Source: Adineta steineri (Eukaryota; Rotifera; Eurotatoria; Adinetida; Adinetidae). From it: a stretch of 64,000 nt of DNA. Location of the stretch: NCBI GenBank assembly GCA_905250115.1, contig CAJNOI010000148.1:62001-126000 (forward strand). Direction: 5' to 3'. Made by a program: the position numbers and the translations under genes. Below, piece after piece: positions 48,409 to 60,594 of this stretch. How positions within the stretch are numbered: position 1 is the stretch's first letter; every line of letters starts with the position of its first letter. Below the pieces are notes generated by a model. The model was not told the origin of the DNA and did not search any database. It saw only the letters and a list, made by a program, of their open reading frames with translations.

Positions 48409-49479
48409 TTAGCGATTGCGTTTTATAATATCTATCAAAAATTTAATATCATTAAATAATGTCCAAGCTAATGGTGCGCCCATAGGTAAATATAATGGTA
48501 CATATATAGCAAATTTTTGATCATCTGGAAAGTAAAGTAATTTAAGTAATGATGGATCAAAGAAGACTTGATCAGCAAGTAAACGTCCTTGTTGACAAAT
48601 ATTATGTTGTTTATTTTCTTGACATTGTTCTAATAAATCAACTGAATTATGTATTTTCTTTGCCATTATATCATCAATAACAATATTAGGAATTGAAAGA
48701 AGTAATTGAGATAATGTTAATAATGTTTGTCGTCCATTATTATAATTTTCAATTGTACGTAGTGAAATCCATTGATCAATTGTTTCAATACCTAATAATT
48801 GATTGAAATGATTAAGAAATTGTTTCATTATTACATTTAAATTTTCTTGAGAATTATATTTATTATAAAATATAACACTACCCCATTTAGGTACAATAAT
48901 TGAATTTTGTGGATTATTTTCAATTGTTAATGGTGTTTGTTTTTCATCAGGAATAAATAAAATAAAAAATATTTTTTCACGATAATGTTTTGTTGAACGA
49001 TGTAATAAATATTCAAGTTTATTAATAAAAAATGGTATTTGTCGTTTTTCTAAACTATGAATTGTTTCACTTGGTAATATTCCACGTGTATTCGAAATAA
49101 TTTCTGTTGATATATCAAAATCAATATATTTCGAATATGTATTGATTAAATAAGGAGCAATTGTTGATGCTATGATTTCTTCATATTCAGTTTTATTTAA
49201 ACTATAATTTTCATCATTATTATTAACTAAATAAAATGATATTTCATAAGATGAAGCCGCTTGAAATGATGTTAAATTTGTTACAGTTACATCCTCCGAC
49301 GATGTTGAAGCAAGAGTTGTTATACGAGAATAGGGTAATGGTGCACGATAAGTAGTTGTTGTAGAATACCATAATGGTAAACCAACGAAAAGAAAAAGAA
49401 ACGTAAAAATAAAACGATTGATGAATAAATAGAGTTTTTCATCAGGTAACTCTTTTTTGATTAAAGTTAAGATATTCAT
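48409..49479 (-). CDS. PIGS: GPI transamidase subunit PIG-S
   Basis: A single exon of 356 residues. PIG-S is a subunit of the ER GPI-transamidase that attaches GPI anchors to proteins. An N-terminal membrane segment (FIFTFLFLFVGLPLWYSTT) is followed by the family hallmark TYRAPLPYSRI. The luminal middle is followed by DPSLLKLLYFPDDQKFAIY, then VPLYLPMGAPLAWTLF as the C-terminal membrane segment. The usual animal protein is around 550 residues, so the luminal domain here is compact. An acceptor-like TTTTCTAG lies 16 bases before the ATG. The gene ends 80 bp before the PTCD2-like start on the same strand, suggesting an operon. Confidence 0.9.
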   Translation of the reverse strand: MNILTLIKKELPDEKLYLFINRFIFTFLFLFVGLPLWYSTTTTYRAPLPYSRITTLASTSSEDVTVTNLTSFQAASSYEISFYLVNNNDENYSLNKTEYEEIIASTIAPYLINTYSKYIDFDISTEIISNTRGILPSETIHSLEKRQIPFFINKLEYLLHRSTKHYREKIFFILFIPDEKQTPLTIENNPQNSIIVPKWGSVIFYNKYNSQENLNVIMKQFLNHFNQLLGIETIDQWISLRTIENYNNGRQTLLTLSQLLLSIPNIVIDDIMAKKIHNSVDLLEQCQENKQHNICQQGRLLADQVFFDPSLLKLLYFPDDQKFAIYVPLYLPMGAPLAWTLFNDIKFLIDIIKRNR

Positions 49480-50031
49480 ATTTTATATGAAAATCTAGAA
49501 AAGAAAAAAGAAATGTAATAATAATATAGATGTGTTTATTGACAAATAAATAAAATAACAGAAGACATTGATCAAGTTCAATTGTAGTCAAAAATGAAAT
49601 GTCAAGTAAACATAACATAAACTATCATTAACTTCTATGATATGATTGAAAAACTGAAATATAAATTTATTTTGTAACTGACATCGTATAGTTATCAAAA
49701 AGTGTAAAATATTGTGTATCGAACGAGTCAGAAAGAAAAAAGAAAAAGTGAATGAGTTTGAGGTTGAAAGAAAATATTTGATTTGATTGGTAGGAAAATA
49801 TACAGCATGTAAAAATAATTCATGAAGGACGATGTCCTATGATAGATGTCGTTGAAATTCTTCTAAATAAAAATATTCTTTTATTATAAAATTAAATACT
49901 TAAGAATTCAGAATTATTTAAAAATTTGTTTACATAATTTGAATTTTTTCTTGTCACTAGTTACTAAGCAACCATCATTTCTTGATAATGACCGATGTCA
50001 CATTTTATTTAGACCTTTTTCTTTTTGAGCG
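49480..50031. promoter_or_regulatory. Divergent intergenic region between PIGS and CEP76
   Basis: 552 bp separate two outward-facing genes, so both promoters should lie here. AT-rich; no motif that I can name. There is a pyrimidine-rich TTTTTCTTTTTGAG stretch just before the CEP76 ATG. Confidence 0.55.
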
Positions 50032-52605
50032 ATGGCATCGGTAGCACCAGATAAAATACTTGAAATAAAACAATTAATATCTAATCATCTCTCACAATCC
50101 GATATCAATAGTGCACTTCGTGATGTTCTTTCGGATTATTCACAACGACATCCAAATTCAGGACCAATTAGCCGAGATCATTTAATAGGCGAATTAAAAA
50201 ATCGTGGTGTTGTCGATTCAATGATGCAAAATATTCAATTTGGTAATCAACAACCATCACCTAGACAACGTCAATCACTTCCAATGACATCGAAACCAAC
50301 TGTGAGTACAGTTGATACTGATCAATTAGTTTCTGTACCATTAGAACAAGTCAATTTTGATGCAAATAGACGACATCTTTATCTACAATTTCTCAATGGG
50401 AAAGCTTTTACTGGTAAATATAAGAATGAGTTTCTTTTTTCTCGAAAAATCTTAATTTATTTAGATTATCTGAATGAACCTCAATCGGAAAATTACCCAG
50501 GTTATTCATCCTCATCATTAGCTTCATCATTTAGTATATCAATTTTATTTCGTAATCAACGTTTTCGTACAAGACCATTTGCATGTGCTGGTGAACCATA
50601 TATTAATCAGGGATTTTTACTTGAACTTCATAAAGATAAACAACAAGGTACACTTTTTTCTTTCAACATATTCACCAATTTAATTTTTCCTTTAGGTGAA
50701 TATGGTGCTATGGCCGATACTCAAACTCTTCTGTCAATTTGTGATCGTATTCATATTGTTTTAACACGAAAAGACACATTAGGCGAAATTCATCTTGTAT
50801 CATCTCATTTTCTTGAATGGCGTCAAGTTCTTTGTGCACAAGCAAGTAAAACGAATCGTATACTTGAAATAAATGGCATTGGTAATATTCTTAAATATAC
50901 ATATATATATATAAAACATTTATTATTTTATTAGGCGCTGAAAATAAATTACCTGTTGGTGTTATAAATGTTTGTTTACAATTAATACCACCATTAAATG
51001 AATCCGTTTCAAACGATATTCTAGCAGCACAATTAGATCTTGAACATACAAAAAGTACAGAACGAGAACGTTTATTTCTTATATATGCTAAACAATGGTG
51101 GAAAGAATTTTTGGAAATTCGTGAAGAACATCGAACTAGACTTGTTAAAATCTTTGGACAAGTAAATATCCTCTTCTTCTTATTATAATCTAATAATCAA
51201 ATTTTTTCTAGGATGAAAATGGTGTTAATCATCCTGTATTTACATTTGTTCAACCACTTCGTTCAGGTCGTTTACTTGATACACCACGAGAAGCAGCACG
51301 TTTTGTTAGTTTAATTGGTTATGATCGTCATTCAGTTGTTGGTAATACAGATCGTACAGAAATGTGGACACATGCACATGCATTTCTTGCAAGAAATTGT
51401 GGAGTAAATAAATTATCATTATATTACATATATTTAAAATGTTTGTTTTTTAGGATTGTGAAAATCATGCTGTACTTCTTTGTAGTCTTTTACTTGGCTT
51501 TGGACTTGATGCTTATGTTTGTATGTATTTCGATATTAGTTTTTTTTTCAGTATTTTAATTGTTCTATTATTAAGGTATTGGAACTAAAGGTAAAAATCA
51601 AATTCATTCATGGGTTGTAACAATTGGTGCCGATGATGTTTTCTTTTGGGAAAGTTTAAATGGAAATAGGTACCAAAAAAAATAGAAAATAATTCTTATT
51701 ATTCTATTCAATTAATTTCCTTAGATATCAACATACTTCTATAGATCCAGATGATCCTCCACTTGATAAATTATCATTAAATAATATTCGTCATCCATAT
51801 AAAACAATTGGCTGTTTATTTAATGATAAATCATTTTATGCAAATATACAAGTATGAAAACTATATGTTTGTTTTGCTTATATTGATACAAAACTTTTAT
51901 TTTTAGCCAACATGTAATGTTGATGCATGTGTATTTCGTTTAACAGATCAATCAAAATGGAAAGCAATGTCAGTGGATGCAATTGCATCAATAAATACAC
52001 CTGGTCTTGTTCTTACTGCACCAATTACACCTCATTTAATGAGTAATACACTCGATCCAGTTGCATTATCAAATGATATTGAAAAACAAATACGTGCTTT
52101 AATTATTCAACATAGAAAAGTAAATTGAAGACCTTCGCAGAGTTTAATACTATAAATATTTATCTATATTTTCAGGATCTTGGTTATACAACTCAATTTG
52201 ATGATCATTTATCATATTTATTAAGTCCAGCATTGTCTTCCTATGAATTAGAACGTGTCACAGGTTTATCTGTTGGTAATGAAGAATTTCAAGAAGCTGT
52301 TCGACGTGCTGTACCTAATGGCCATGCTTTTAAAGGTTTTCCAATACAATTTGTTCATAAAAATGCTCGAAAAGCATTTGTTTTTAGTTTAAGGTAAATT
52401 TTAATCTATTCAAATCTCATTTTCTAACATATCTCTTTTTTTCTCGCTTCAATTTAGAAATAATTTATGTGAAGAAATCGTTTGTTGTCATGGTGATCAA
52501 GTGCGTCTAGCTGTTCGTGTACGTGTATTTACCTATCCAGAAAATGCTATTGCTACTTGGATGATGTTTGCTTGTCGTTATAAGAGTGTTGGTTCAACGA
52601 AATAG
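50032..52605 (+). CDS. CEP76: Centrosomal protein CEP76
   Basis: Eleven exons (50032-50413, 50465-50647, 50696-50881, 50935-51161, 51212-51403, 51454-51520, 51576-51669, 51725-51851, 51907-52119, 52176-52393, 52458-52605) give 678 residues, close to the vertebrate length. CEP76 restrains centriole re-duplication. N-terminal helices (EIKQLISNHLSQSDIN) are followed by a C2-like domain (RRHLYLQFLNGKAF, FRNQRFRTRPFACAGEP), then ERLFLIYAKQWWKEF and a transglutaminase-like fold with KIFGQDENGVNHPV, RLLDTPREAARFV and GDCENHAVLLCSLLLGFGLD. The C-terminus is highly conserved (PNGHAFKGFPIQFVHKNAR; GDQVRLAVRVRVFTYPE). All exon phases are consistent. Convergent with glycogen synthase, with 277 bp between stop codons. 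Confidence 0.96.
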
Positions 52606-52882
52606 ATTATGTACAAACAAATTCTTAATTAGATGTAGTGTAACTCTTTTTTTTTCTTCTTCTTGTTGTTCCTTTTATAATGCTTGGATAAGACGATTTA
52701 TTTAAAATAGGATCAAAAATAAACTAAGTATAATACTAAGAAAAAAAAATCGATATACTATATGTATCATGATCAAGTCTTCTACGAAGCAGGATTAGAA
52801 TACAATACAATACGGAAGTTTGATATGAATGCAAGTGAATATAATAACTGGGAAAGAATGAAAGACAATAGCATTTTCAAAG

Positions 52883-55800
52883 CTATATTTGTTCTTTACC
52901 AACTGATTTTGCAGCTTGTTGATCAACAAAAGCTGATGAATATTGAGCACCAGATGCACTTATTGGTGCAAATGAAGCGGTATTATTTCCACTTAATGAT
53001 TTATGTAAAACATCAGCAGATGGTAAATCATCTTGTGTTGATACTGTACCTCTTCTAGTACTATCAGGTGCTTCCTTTTGTCCATCATGTGGATCTGAAA
53101 ATGTGCCATGATCAGGTAAGCCTAAATTAAGTTTCTTATTGAGTGCTGTTGTTTGAGCATCAGGTAATAATCCAGGTTTACTATTACTTGTACTGACATA
53201 CATATTTCCATGATTTTCTTTTCCACCTGTTAATTCGTTAACTTCATCATCATTAGCATCAGTAAATGTTGGTTCATTTGTATGAGAAACATTGGCAGCA
53301 GTACCAGCAACAGCTTGAGGACTATTTTTGTTTATTGAAAGAAGACGAACTGAATCAGCACGGTCTAAATGTGGTCCATATCTTTCATCGGCTGTTGATG
53401 AAGGTTTGATGTCAGCTGGCGTTTGAATCTATTAAAAAATAATGTTTAAATTATTCCTAATTTAATAAATGTTATAATCAGAATATAGTTGTCACTCTGT
53501 AATTTTTATTATACTCAGTATTATGGAATAGAATATTAAAAACTAATGTGAAAACATGTCTTACTTTTTCGAATGAATTTTGCTCTTCATGATGATGTGG
53601 TGATTGCGGTTGGTCTTGATCTGATTCTTCATCATCACTTCCTTCATAATGATCAGGTGGTGCAGGTGTCGATGAACGAGACACAGCAGGTGTTGATGGA
53701 GCAGAGAATGTTTCATTCGTCTATAAGAAATTATTATGAATTGTTATAATTATTGATGAAATAAAAGAAATTTACAAGTTTGACTAATTCTTCTTCAAAT
53801 TCAGGATGAGTACGTTGTAAAGCCATTTGACGAGCACGATAATAATACTAAAATAACATATGAAGATACTAGCAAATCTTATTTTTCTTTTCTCTACTTA
53901 CAATGCCTAATGTATTCCAATCTAATAACTCACTTAATCGTTCAGTACGATTACGTAAAATAATACGTTGTCGTCGAGTTAATTGTGAAAAATCAAACAT
54001 ATACTAAAATAATTTCGATATGAAAGAAAATTATCTTAATGTTTTTTTACTTGAGCAAGTTGGTGAACTGATTCTTCTGGACTTTTATAACGTCTATCAA
54101 CAACATAAATACCATATGTTTGTGGTTCATGTACATGTTCTTCCATAAAACATCCAAATCCACTTAAATTTGTTGAAATATTTGGTACACCCATAACTGT
54201 ACATTCAGCTGGTGTATAACCCCATGGTTCGTAATAAGAAGGAAATACACCTAAATGACAACCACGAACAAATTCTTCATAATCAAGTGGTAACAATGGA
54301 CTTGTTGAACGTAAAAATTCTGGATGAAATATAACTTTAACTCGATCATAACGTGCATTAAATAATTGACAACGACGTAATGCACCTAATATTGGATCAG
54401 TTGAATCATCACATACATTATGTGTACATATTGGAGGTAATGATGATCGCTGAAAAATATAAATAATTATAAGAAAAAAAGAAAATAAATAAATAAATAC
54501 TTGTGAAGCATAGATGCATTTTTTTAATTCAATTAAATCACTTGGATGTAATATCTGTTCAGGTTTTGGAAGACAACCTCTTAAATAAATCAACAAAAAC
54601 AAAATAGTATAAAGATTTTATCTTTAATCCTTATAAGTACCGGGCGGGGTTATTTTATCTCGTTCTGTTGTATATGTATACAGCGATAAAAAAGGCGTGT
54701 ACTTACGAGAGTTCAACACATATGTCACGTGACTGTTTTAATATGTTATCACAAAAAAATAAAACGTATAGTATTAAAGATTGCTTTCGGCTTAACAAAA
54801 TGATCTAGACTCATTTCTATCTATAATGAATGCTTTTAGGCAATATTGATGATGTTTATAATCGAGAGCTATTATTTTAATCAAGTATATGTGCAGAAGA
54901 AAAGAATACTTCAATGAACTATTGTTTTTTGCTTTTATCTAAATAATAAGTCAAAATTTTACTTTAAGCAAATTTCATAAAGTCGTTTTCCAATATCACT
55001 TTGAATATTTTGTACTGTATCACGAAGCATTTTAGCAACAGATTGTCCACGTAAGGATTCGATATTAAAATTATTTGTTGGCGTTGGAAAGATCATAAAT
55101 GCGACGATAGTTACATCCGAACCAGATGACTTAAAAAAAAATAGAATTTATATAACAAAAGAAAAAGAATATTTTCATACTTTAAGCATATGATTTAATC
55201 GAGCTAATGATTCAATAAACATATCAGCACCTTTATTTGAAAATTCATATCGACCAGCAATAAAGAAATATAATGTTTTATCCAAATCAAAATCATAATG
55301 TCTAAATAAAGTAATCAAGTTTTAATTTAAATTTTTTTTCTACTCCAAAATTTAAACGAATATTAAATTTGCAAAAGATAATTTTGTTCAATTTTAATTT
55401 TCTACCCTAAGAAATGTCCTTGTATAAAATTTGCTATTCGTTCTTGTGAAATAAATATTGGATCTGCTGACCACATCGAACGTGGTTTACGTCGATATAA
55501 TCGAATATTAAGACCATTCGGTGTTAAAATATCTATAGACATAGGTAGGAAAAGAAAACTTATTAGAAATTACCCGTAGAAATGTCCGCGTACAAATGCA
55601 TTTAATTTTTCTTTATTTTGTGCATGTAAATTTTGAAATTCATGCAATGCAGCAAATGTTTGAACATTAAGCCCATTGGGCGTTAATAAATCTATGAGCA
55701 AAAATTAAATAATAATTCTAGCAAAAATAAAAAATTATATTAGCAAAAAAAAGTTTTACCAGGTTTTCTATTTAATAAAAATTCTGATTCAATGCCAGTA

Positions 55801-56848
55801 ATTTTTGATACAGTTGTAAATACATGTGCACAAGATGCAGCAGCTCTTTCAATACAATAACGATGATATATTTGACGATCACCAGCTTCTTTATCAAGAT
55901 CAAACTATATATAATAACGAAATTGTATTTGATTTTTCTTTTCATAGAAATATTCTTACATGACTTAAACGATTATAAAAATCAGTTGAACCAGCACATA
56001 AATATCGTCCTAAAAGAGTTGCATGAGTTGTAAATATTAATCCACAATCATAACCACGAAGACGTGCCATGACAAGACCAACACCAGCTAACCATTCATG
56101 GAAATGAGCAATAACATAGCTTTTCTTAATTTTTTTCACTTGTTCAATAAACTTAACAAAAGAAAAATAATCCATATACATATACATATATATACGAATT
56201 AATTATTTTTTTTTTCAACTTACTGTACCAATAAACCAAAAAACGCAAAAACCAAATATTAATGCATCGTTTGATTCTCGATCATGATATGGTATACCAA
56301 TATGAGCATATTCAAAAAAATCTCCTTTCCAACCATCTAATCGATGTGCTGCTGAACCAATATCAAAGAGAACAACTTGTGGAAAACCTTCAATTAACCA
56401 ATTACCAGTTACAACCTAGAAGAATTATTATAATAAATAAAAATAAAATCTTTCTTCTTAATTTACATGAACACCATAACGTTTCATTTCATTAACTGTT
56501 TCACGTATCGCATCAATTTTTGATTCACTAACTTCAACTTCAGTTTTAACAAATGAATCATTATATGGTCCCAAACAAATATAATTATTTCCATATTCTT
56601 TTTTCGTTATAGGCACTTTAGAACGAATAACAGTATAAATTCCACCAACTAAAATTTCATAACAATGAAAAGAAAGAAAATAAAACAGAACAATTTTCTT
56701 TACCTTTATTAGCTACTTCCCATGAAACTTCTAAAAGCCATTTATTCATTTGTTCCGCTGTTTCACCATTGTCCAGGCAATTTTCAAAATGAATACCTTG
56801 GAATGTTTTTAAAGATTTTGCAGCATGTTTTATTTTTGATATCGACAT
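52883..56848 (-). CDS. Glycogen synthase (GT3) with two alternative exons
   Basis: Exons on the minus strand (56704-56848, 56467-56648, 56224-56415, 55960-56151, 55760-55904, alternative 55574-55691 or 55406-55532, 55181-55301, 54963-55129, 54501-54579, 54051-54449, 53902-54003, 53776-53847, 53565-53720, 52883-53428) give 871 or 874 residues, longer than the about 740 of vertebrates. The enzyme extends glycogen using UDP-glucose. Hallmarks: [11 protein letters not shown] near the N-terminus, [64 protein letters not shown], and the Arg-rich glucose-6-phosphate switch [14 protein letters not shown]. The C-terminal about 230 residues are Ser/Pro/Asp-rich and disordered, a likely phosphorylation tail. 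I chose the ATG at 56848 because it begins the conserved N-terminus. Confidence 0.95.
55406..55532 (-). other. Glycogen synthase alternative exon 6b (divergent)
   Basis: 127 bp with the same phase-1 start (ATCTATAG-type acceptor) and phase-2 end (GG|GTAGAA donor) as exon 6a. It encodes [20 protein letters not shown], then a different middle, and ends FIQGHFLG. It is open throughout. If both exons were joined, the frame would hit TAA soon after the junction, so they behave as mutually exclusive. Confidence 0.8.
55574..55691 (-). other. Glycogen synthase alternative exon 6a (canonical)
   Basis: 118 bp with phase-1 start and phase-2 end. It encodes [20 protein letters not shown] and ends in FVRGHFYG, closely matching the conserved animal sequence of this region. 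Confidence 0.85.
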
Positions 56849-57664
56849 GATTCGTTTTTTTTTTTCGTTTTTTTAATTGGTTATTAACTCGTACATACAA
56901 TTATGCATTCGATACGTGCAGGTAAAAATTATCGTTTATCTACGCTGATTAAACTTAATCGAACGTAAAAGAATGAAAGAAAAGATAAAAATAATCAGAT
57001 ATCTAAAAAAATAACAAGTACAATTAACAAAATAAACAAAATTTATTTTTTTTAATTATCTCTAGACTATATTTTATCATGGCATTGTCCATTTATTTAC
57101 AAAACTCTATGTTTGTGACGTAGAAGTCAACGAGTATAGAGTTCAAATGAGTACACTATTGAATTACAAAGAATTATTTAAAAACAATACGTAGAGTGCG
57201 AAAAAATAATGAGAGTATAATTAAATGTTATGGATGAAAATAATTACTGCAACGTCCGAGTTCCAGGTCATAGAGCTTTTCGGACAAATATCGTAAATTC
57301 GAGGTAGATGGCAGTGCATATCGAACTTACTTATTGGGTTTAGGTATACTGCTACTGTATTAGGATTAAAAGGATATATTTATTATGCAAATAAACTGTT
57401 TCATTTCTTTATGCATCATAAAACCTATTCAATATACATATACCTTGATCGAAATACAGTCAAGGTATGAAGTAGAATATACACTAAATAAATATTATTC
57501 AAAGATAAGAATTGTAAAGTTTAATACTACACGATATCGGATTAAAAAAAAAGAGAGGAGATGTTTATAACATTGATTTCTTTTTATTTAAATAAAAACA
57601 AACAACATGAACAATTCGTCGAATTCATTTCCGATTTGATAGTATATATGTATACGAACAGTAA
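56849..57664. other. Intergenic, no gene
   Basis: Holds the presumed glycogen synthase promoter and the 3' flank of the GPCR. Only AT-rich sequence seen. Confidence 0.65.
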
Positions 57665-58687
57665 TTATGTTAATTCGTATTGTTTTCTATGCATATATCT
57701 TACAATACGTTGAATAAAATCGAAAAAATCAGGTCGATATTTTGGTGATAGTAAAACGAAGATAAATAGATTAGACATAAATGGAACCATTGAGAGAAAA
57801 TAAGCAGTAATATAAGCTGTATTTTGCCATTGCTGTTTGATACAAGTTAAATAGAATGTAAAAATAAATCGAGGTGTATTTAAAAGAACAAGAATATAAC
57901 AACTGATAACAGTATGTTTATAAGTATGTATAACATTTCTAAAATTTACACATGTTGAAGTAGTTCTATGTAATCTTGTTTTTTGTTTTGTTAAAGTTAT
58001 AATCCAAAAAATTGGTAAAATTAAATTAAGAAAATAAGGTATAGTAAAATGAACTATATTTCTTGCACTTTCAAAAATACCCGTTGAATAATCATTAAAT
58101 TTTAATATACACCAAGATCGTTCAGATGAATCATTTAATTGACGAATAAATGGGTCATAGAGAATATTAATAAAATGATATACAAATAACATTGGTATAA
58201 CTAATTTAGCTACTCGTCGACTACCAATTTTATTAAATGAAATACCTTCATAAATAACCATAGTTCGTTCGCATGCTATACAAGCGGTTAATGAATCATA
58301 TAAAGCATGAAGAGCTTTACGAAGATATTCCATACTAAAACAACCAATTGTTTTATTATGAGTTTTTTCAAGAAGTATATGACTAATAACAACCATTAAA
58401 CCAAATTGACCAACAATTGATATCCATAAACGATAGATTCCACTTCCCATTTCACGTGTACTTCGTTGACAAAATGTGCCCATAGAAAATAAATTACATA
58501 AACTACCGAGAAAAAGAATACTGAGAAGAAGAATATTGGGAATAGATTCAAATGAACATAAGAATGTTTGTAAAGATGTAATACTATAATATGCTGTTGT
58601 AAACTGACACAGGGGTCCATAGGAACATGATGAACATTCATGTGCGATTGTAGAATTTTGAAAACAAAAACTTTCATTGGTATACAT
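57665..58687 (-). CDS. Seven-transmembrane receptor, GPCR of bdelloid type
   Basis: A single exon of 340 residues. The extracellular N-terminus is Cys-rich (CSSCSYGPLCQF). Hydrophobic segments follow in the pattern of seven helices: NILLLSILFLGSLCNLFSMG (TM1), LWISIVGQFGLMVVISHILL (TM2), ALYDSLTACIACERTMVIYE (TM3, with ERT in place of the usual DRY), VIPMLFVYHFINILY (TM4), YFLNLILPIFWIITL (TM5), HTVISCYILVLLNTPRFIFT (TM6) and TAYFLSMVPFMSNLFIFVLL (TM7). Cys residues that could form the TM3-loop disulphide are present. Ligand unknown. Single-exon structure is common for such receptors. It may be related to the broken receptor at 10753-11636. Confidence 0.85.
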   Translation of the reverse strand: MYTNESFCFQNSTIAHECSSCSYGPLCQFTTAYYSITSLQTFLCSFESIPNILLLSILFLGSLCNLFSMGTFCQRSTREMGSGIYRLWISIVGQFGLMVVISHILLEKTHNKTIGCFSMEYLRKALHALYDSLTACIACERTMVIYEGISFNKIGSRRVAKLVIPMLFVYHFINILYDPFIRQLNDSSERSWCILKFNDYSTGIFESARNIVHFTIPYFLNLILPIFWIITLTKQKTRLHRTTSTCVNFRNVIHTYKHTVISCYILVLLNTPRFIFTFYLTCIKQQWQNTAYITAYFLSMVPFMSNLFIFVLLSPKYRPDFFDFIQRIVRYMHRKQYELT

Positions 58688-59687
58688 TGAAAAATTTTAA
58701 GTGTTGCACGTCTATAGTAAGAATATTCTCAAGAGAGAAAAGAAGAATGTTTTCTCATAAAAATAGAACAAGGAGAAAAACATCTACATTTTGACGTCAT
58801 TATAGAAAAGCGTAGGAAGACATAGAGTAAGAAAACTTAATGATGCATATTGAAGTGTTCTGTGTATTCTAAGTTCATGTTCAAATTTGATAACCTGTTC
58901 GTTCTTGATTAATAATAAATATGGTCGTTTGAAAATAGCTATGATAATAAATATTTGTTATGCAAATATAGAGTAAAAGAAAATGAGATATTCATTGAAT
59001 ATTCCACAAATAGCGTTCTGAAGAGTAATGAGTTCGTGACCAAGGGATGGGTTACGATGTTTGAAACAAATGCGAAGAATAGTTCTATATTTATAATTTT
59101 AATAAGAGAGTAAATATACGGCTACGCGTTTTCTAAGGGTCAGATTATCGTAAAGAAAATACTTTTATCAACAGACGTTGAAATTTTCCTGAAAGCATGA
59201 ATTAATCTTCACATCCCTGCCAGAGACGAATATATTTAACTTAATATACTATTACTTTAGTACAAAAAAAACTCTAAATTTACAAATCTTTTGAAACAGC
59301 TATTGTAGTATTACTGAAACGATATTATACATAAACAAAATACGAATATAAATCATATTTGACAATAATTGCTCTTTGTAGAAAATTAAAAAATTCTATT
59401 TATGAATTCAAATACTAGTTGATAATATCCGGTCTAGACAATAAATTTTGTCAATATTACTTTACTATTGTATTCAAATATTTTAATTATCTAAACTTTC
59501 ATTATTATTTCTTATAAATATAGAAAGAATCTCCTCGATATCATATACGTTTGATAACTTGCACGCAAAAGACAAACACCTATGTCTATTTATACTCTGA
59601 ATATCATCATAATGACTCATATTGCGCATATTAAAAATACGTTAAAGTATATAATATATATTTCCATTTAATTCTACAACTCTTTCA
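58688..59687. other. Intergenic, no gene
   Basis: AT-rich; nothing recognised on either strand. Confidence 0.65.
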
Positions 59688-60594
59688 ATGCCAGATACAT
59701 TAAATTCATTGAAGGCAATTGCATTACTAGGTAGTAATTGGGTTGCAGTTGATTTTTTTCTTCGACAAGATAGTAATATTTCAAATGAAGTATATTTTGA
59801 AGAAAGAACTCCATCTAAACATGTTTGGTCTATTTTTGTACAAGAAGCACATAAATATAATCTACGTGCTTGTATTAAACCACTTGTAGGCTGTGGTGAT
59901 ACATGTTTATTTATTGATATTTTCTAATTTATCGATTATGATAAAAGAACTTAACATTGCTGCATTATCTGTCGGATTAGAATTAATGAAAATTTCGAAT
60001 AATAATTATAAATTTTATTAGAAAACTCTAATTCGAAATATTCGTGCAGGAGGTTATTCTGGTTTATTAACTTATTGCTCAATATTTTATCCTATTGAAA
60101 CACAAAAGATTGGTTTCTGGGATGACTTAGATTTTATTGGTATGGATTTTTATCTACCATTACTTAATATAACAAATGATGGTAATATATCTTCACAACA
60201 AGATATGGTTCAAAGATTTTCTGATTATTTTCAATATTTCAAAATATGGCTGAGTAATCAATCATCAAATGCTTCATCAAAACCAGTCGTTTCTACTGAA
60301 GTTGAATATCCAAGTTCATTAGCTGGACTAGCAATTCCATCTGCAACTCCACCTATACAATGTTTTGGTAATTATAGTGCTAATTTCACACTACAAGATA
60401 TGGGATTTAAAGCACTTGAAAACAATAGTGAAGTATTTAATGAAACTATTATACTTTGGTGAGATAATCCAACTTCTTCAGATTTTTATAATAATAAGGA
60501 TGTGAATAATTGGAATTGTTCATGAGCAATTCATGGTAAACCAGCTGAATATACAATAGCTAAACAATTTTGGTGGAACATATTAGACTTGTAA
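59688..60594 (+). pseudogene. Glycoside hydrolase pseudogene (GH113-like TIM barrel)
   Basis: The first part (LNSLKAIALLGSNWVAVDFF, HKYNLRACIKPLVG) matches the start of GH113/related mannanase-type TIM barrels. After a stop and a frame change near 59925-59950, coding continues as LNIAALSVGLELMKISNNN, where GLEL aligns with the catalytic-acid G-T-E-L motif. Then come KTLIRNIRAGGYSGLLTY, FWDDLDFIGMDFYLPLL, PVVSTEVEYPS, and a final AIHGKPAEYTIAKQFWWN. Three stops interrupt this frame (TAG before KTLIR, TGA after IILW, TGA after NWNCS), each at a site where Trp would be expected. Family members are mostly bacterial, so horizontal acquisition then decay is plausible. Family call moderate. Confidence 0.7.

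Noticed and set aside
59940-60594. TGA and TAG as Trp codons (altered genetic code)
   Set aside because: Intact genes here end in normal TAA, TAG and TGA stops and use TGG for Trp; the glycosidase copy also has a frame break, so decay is simpler.
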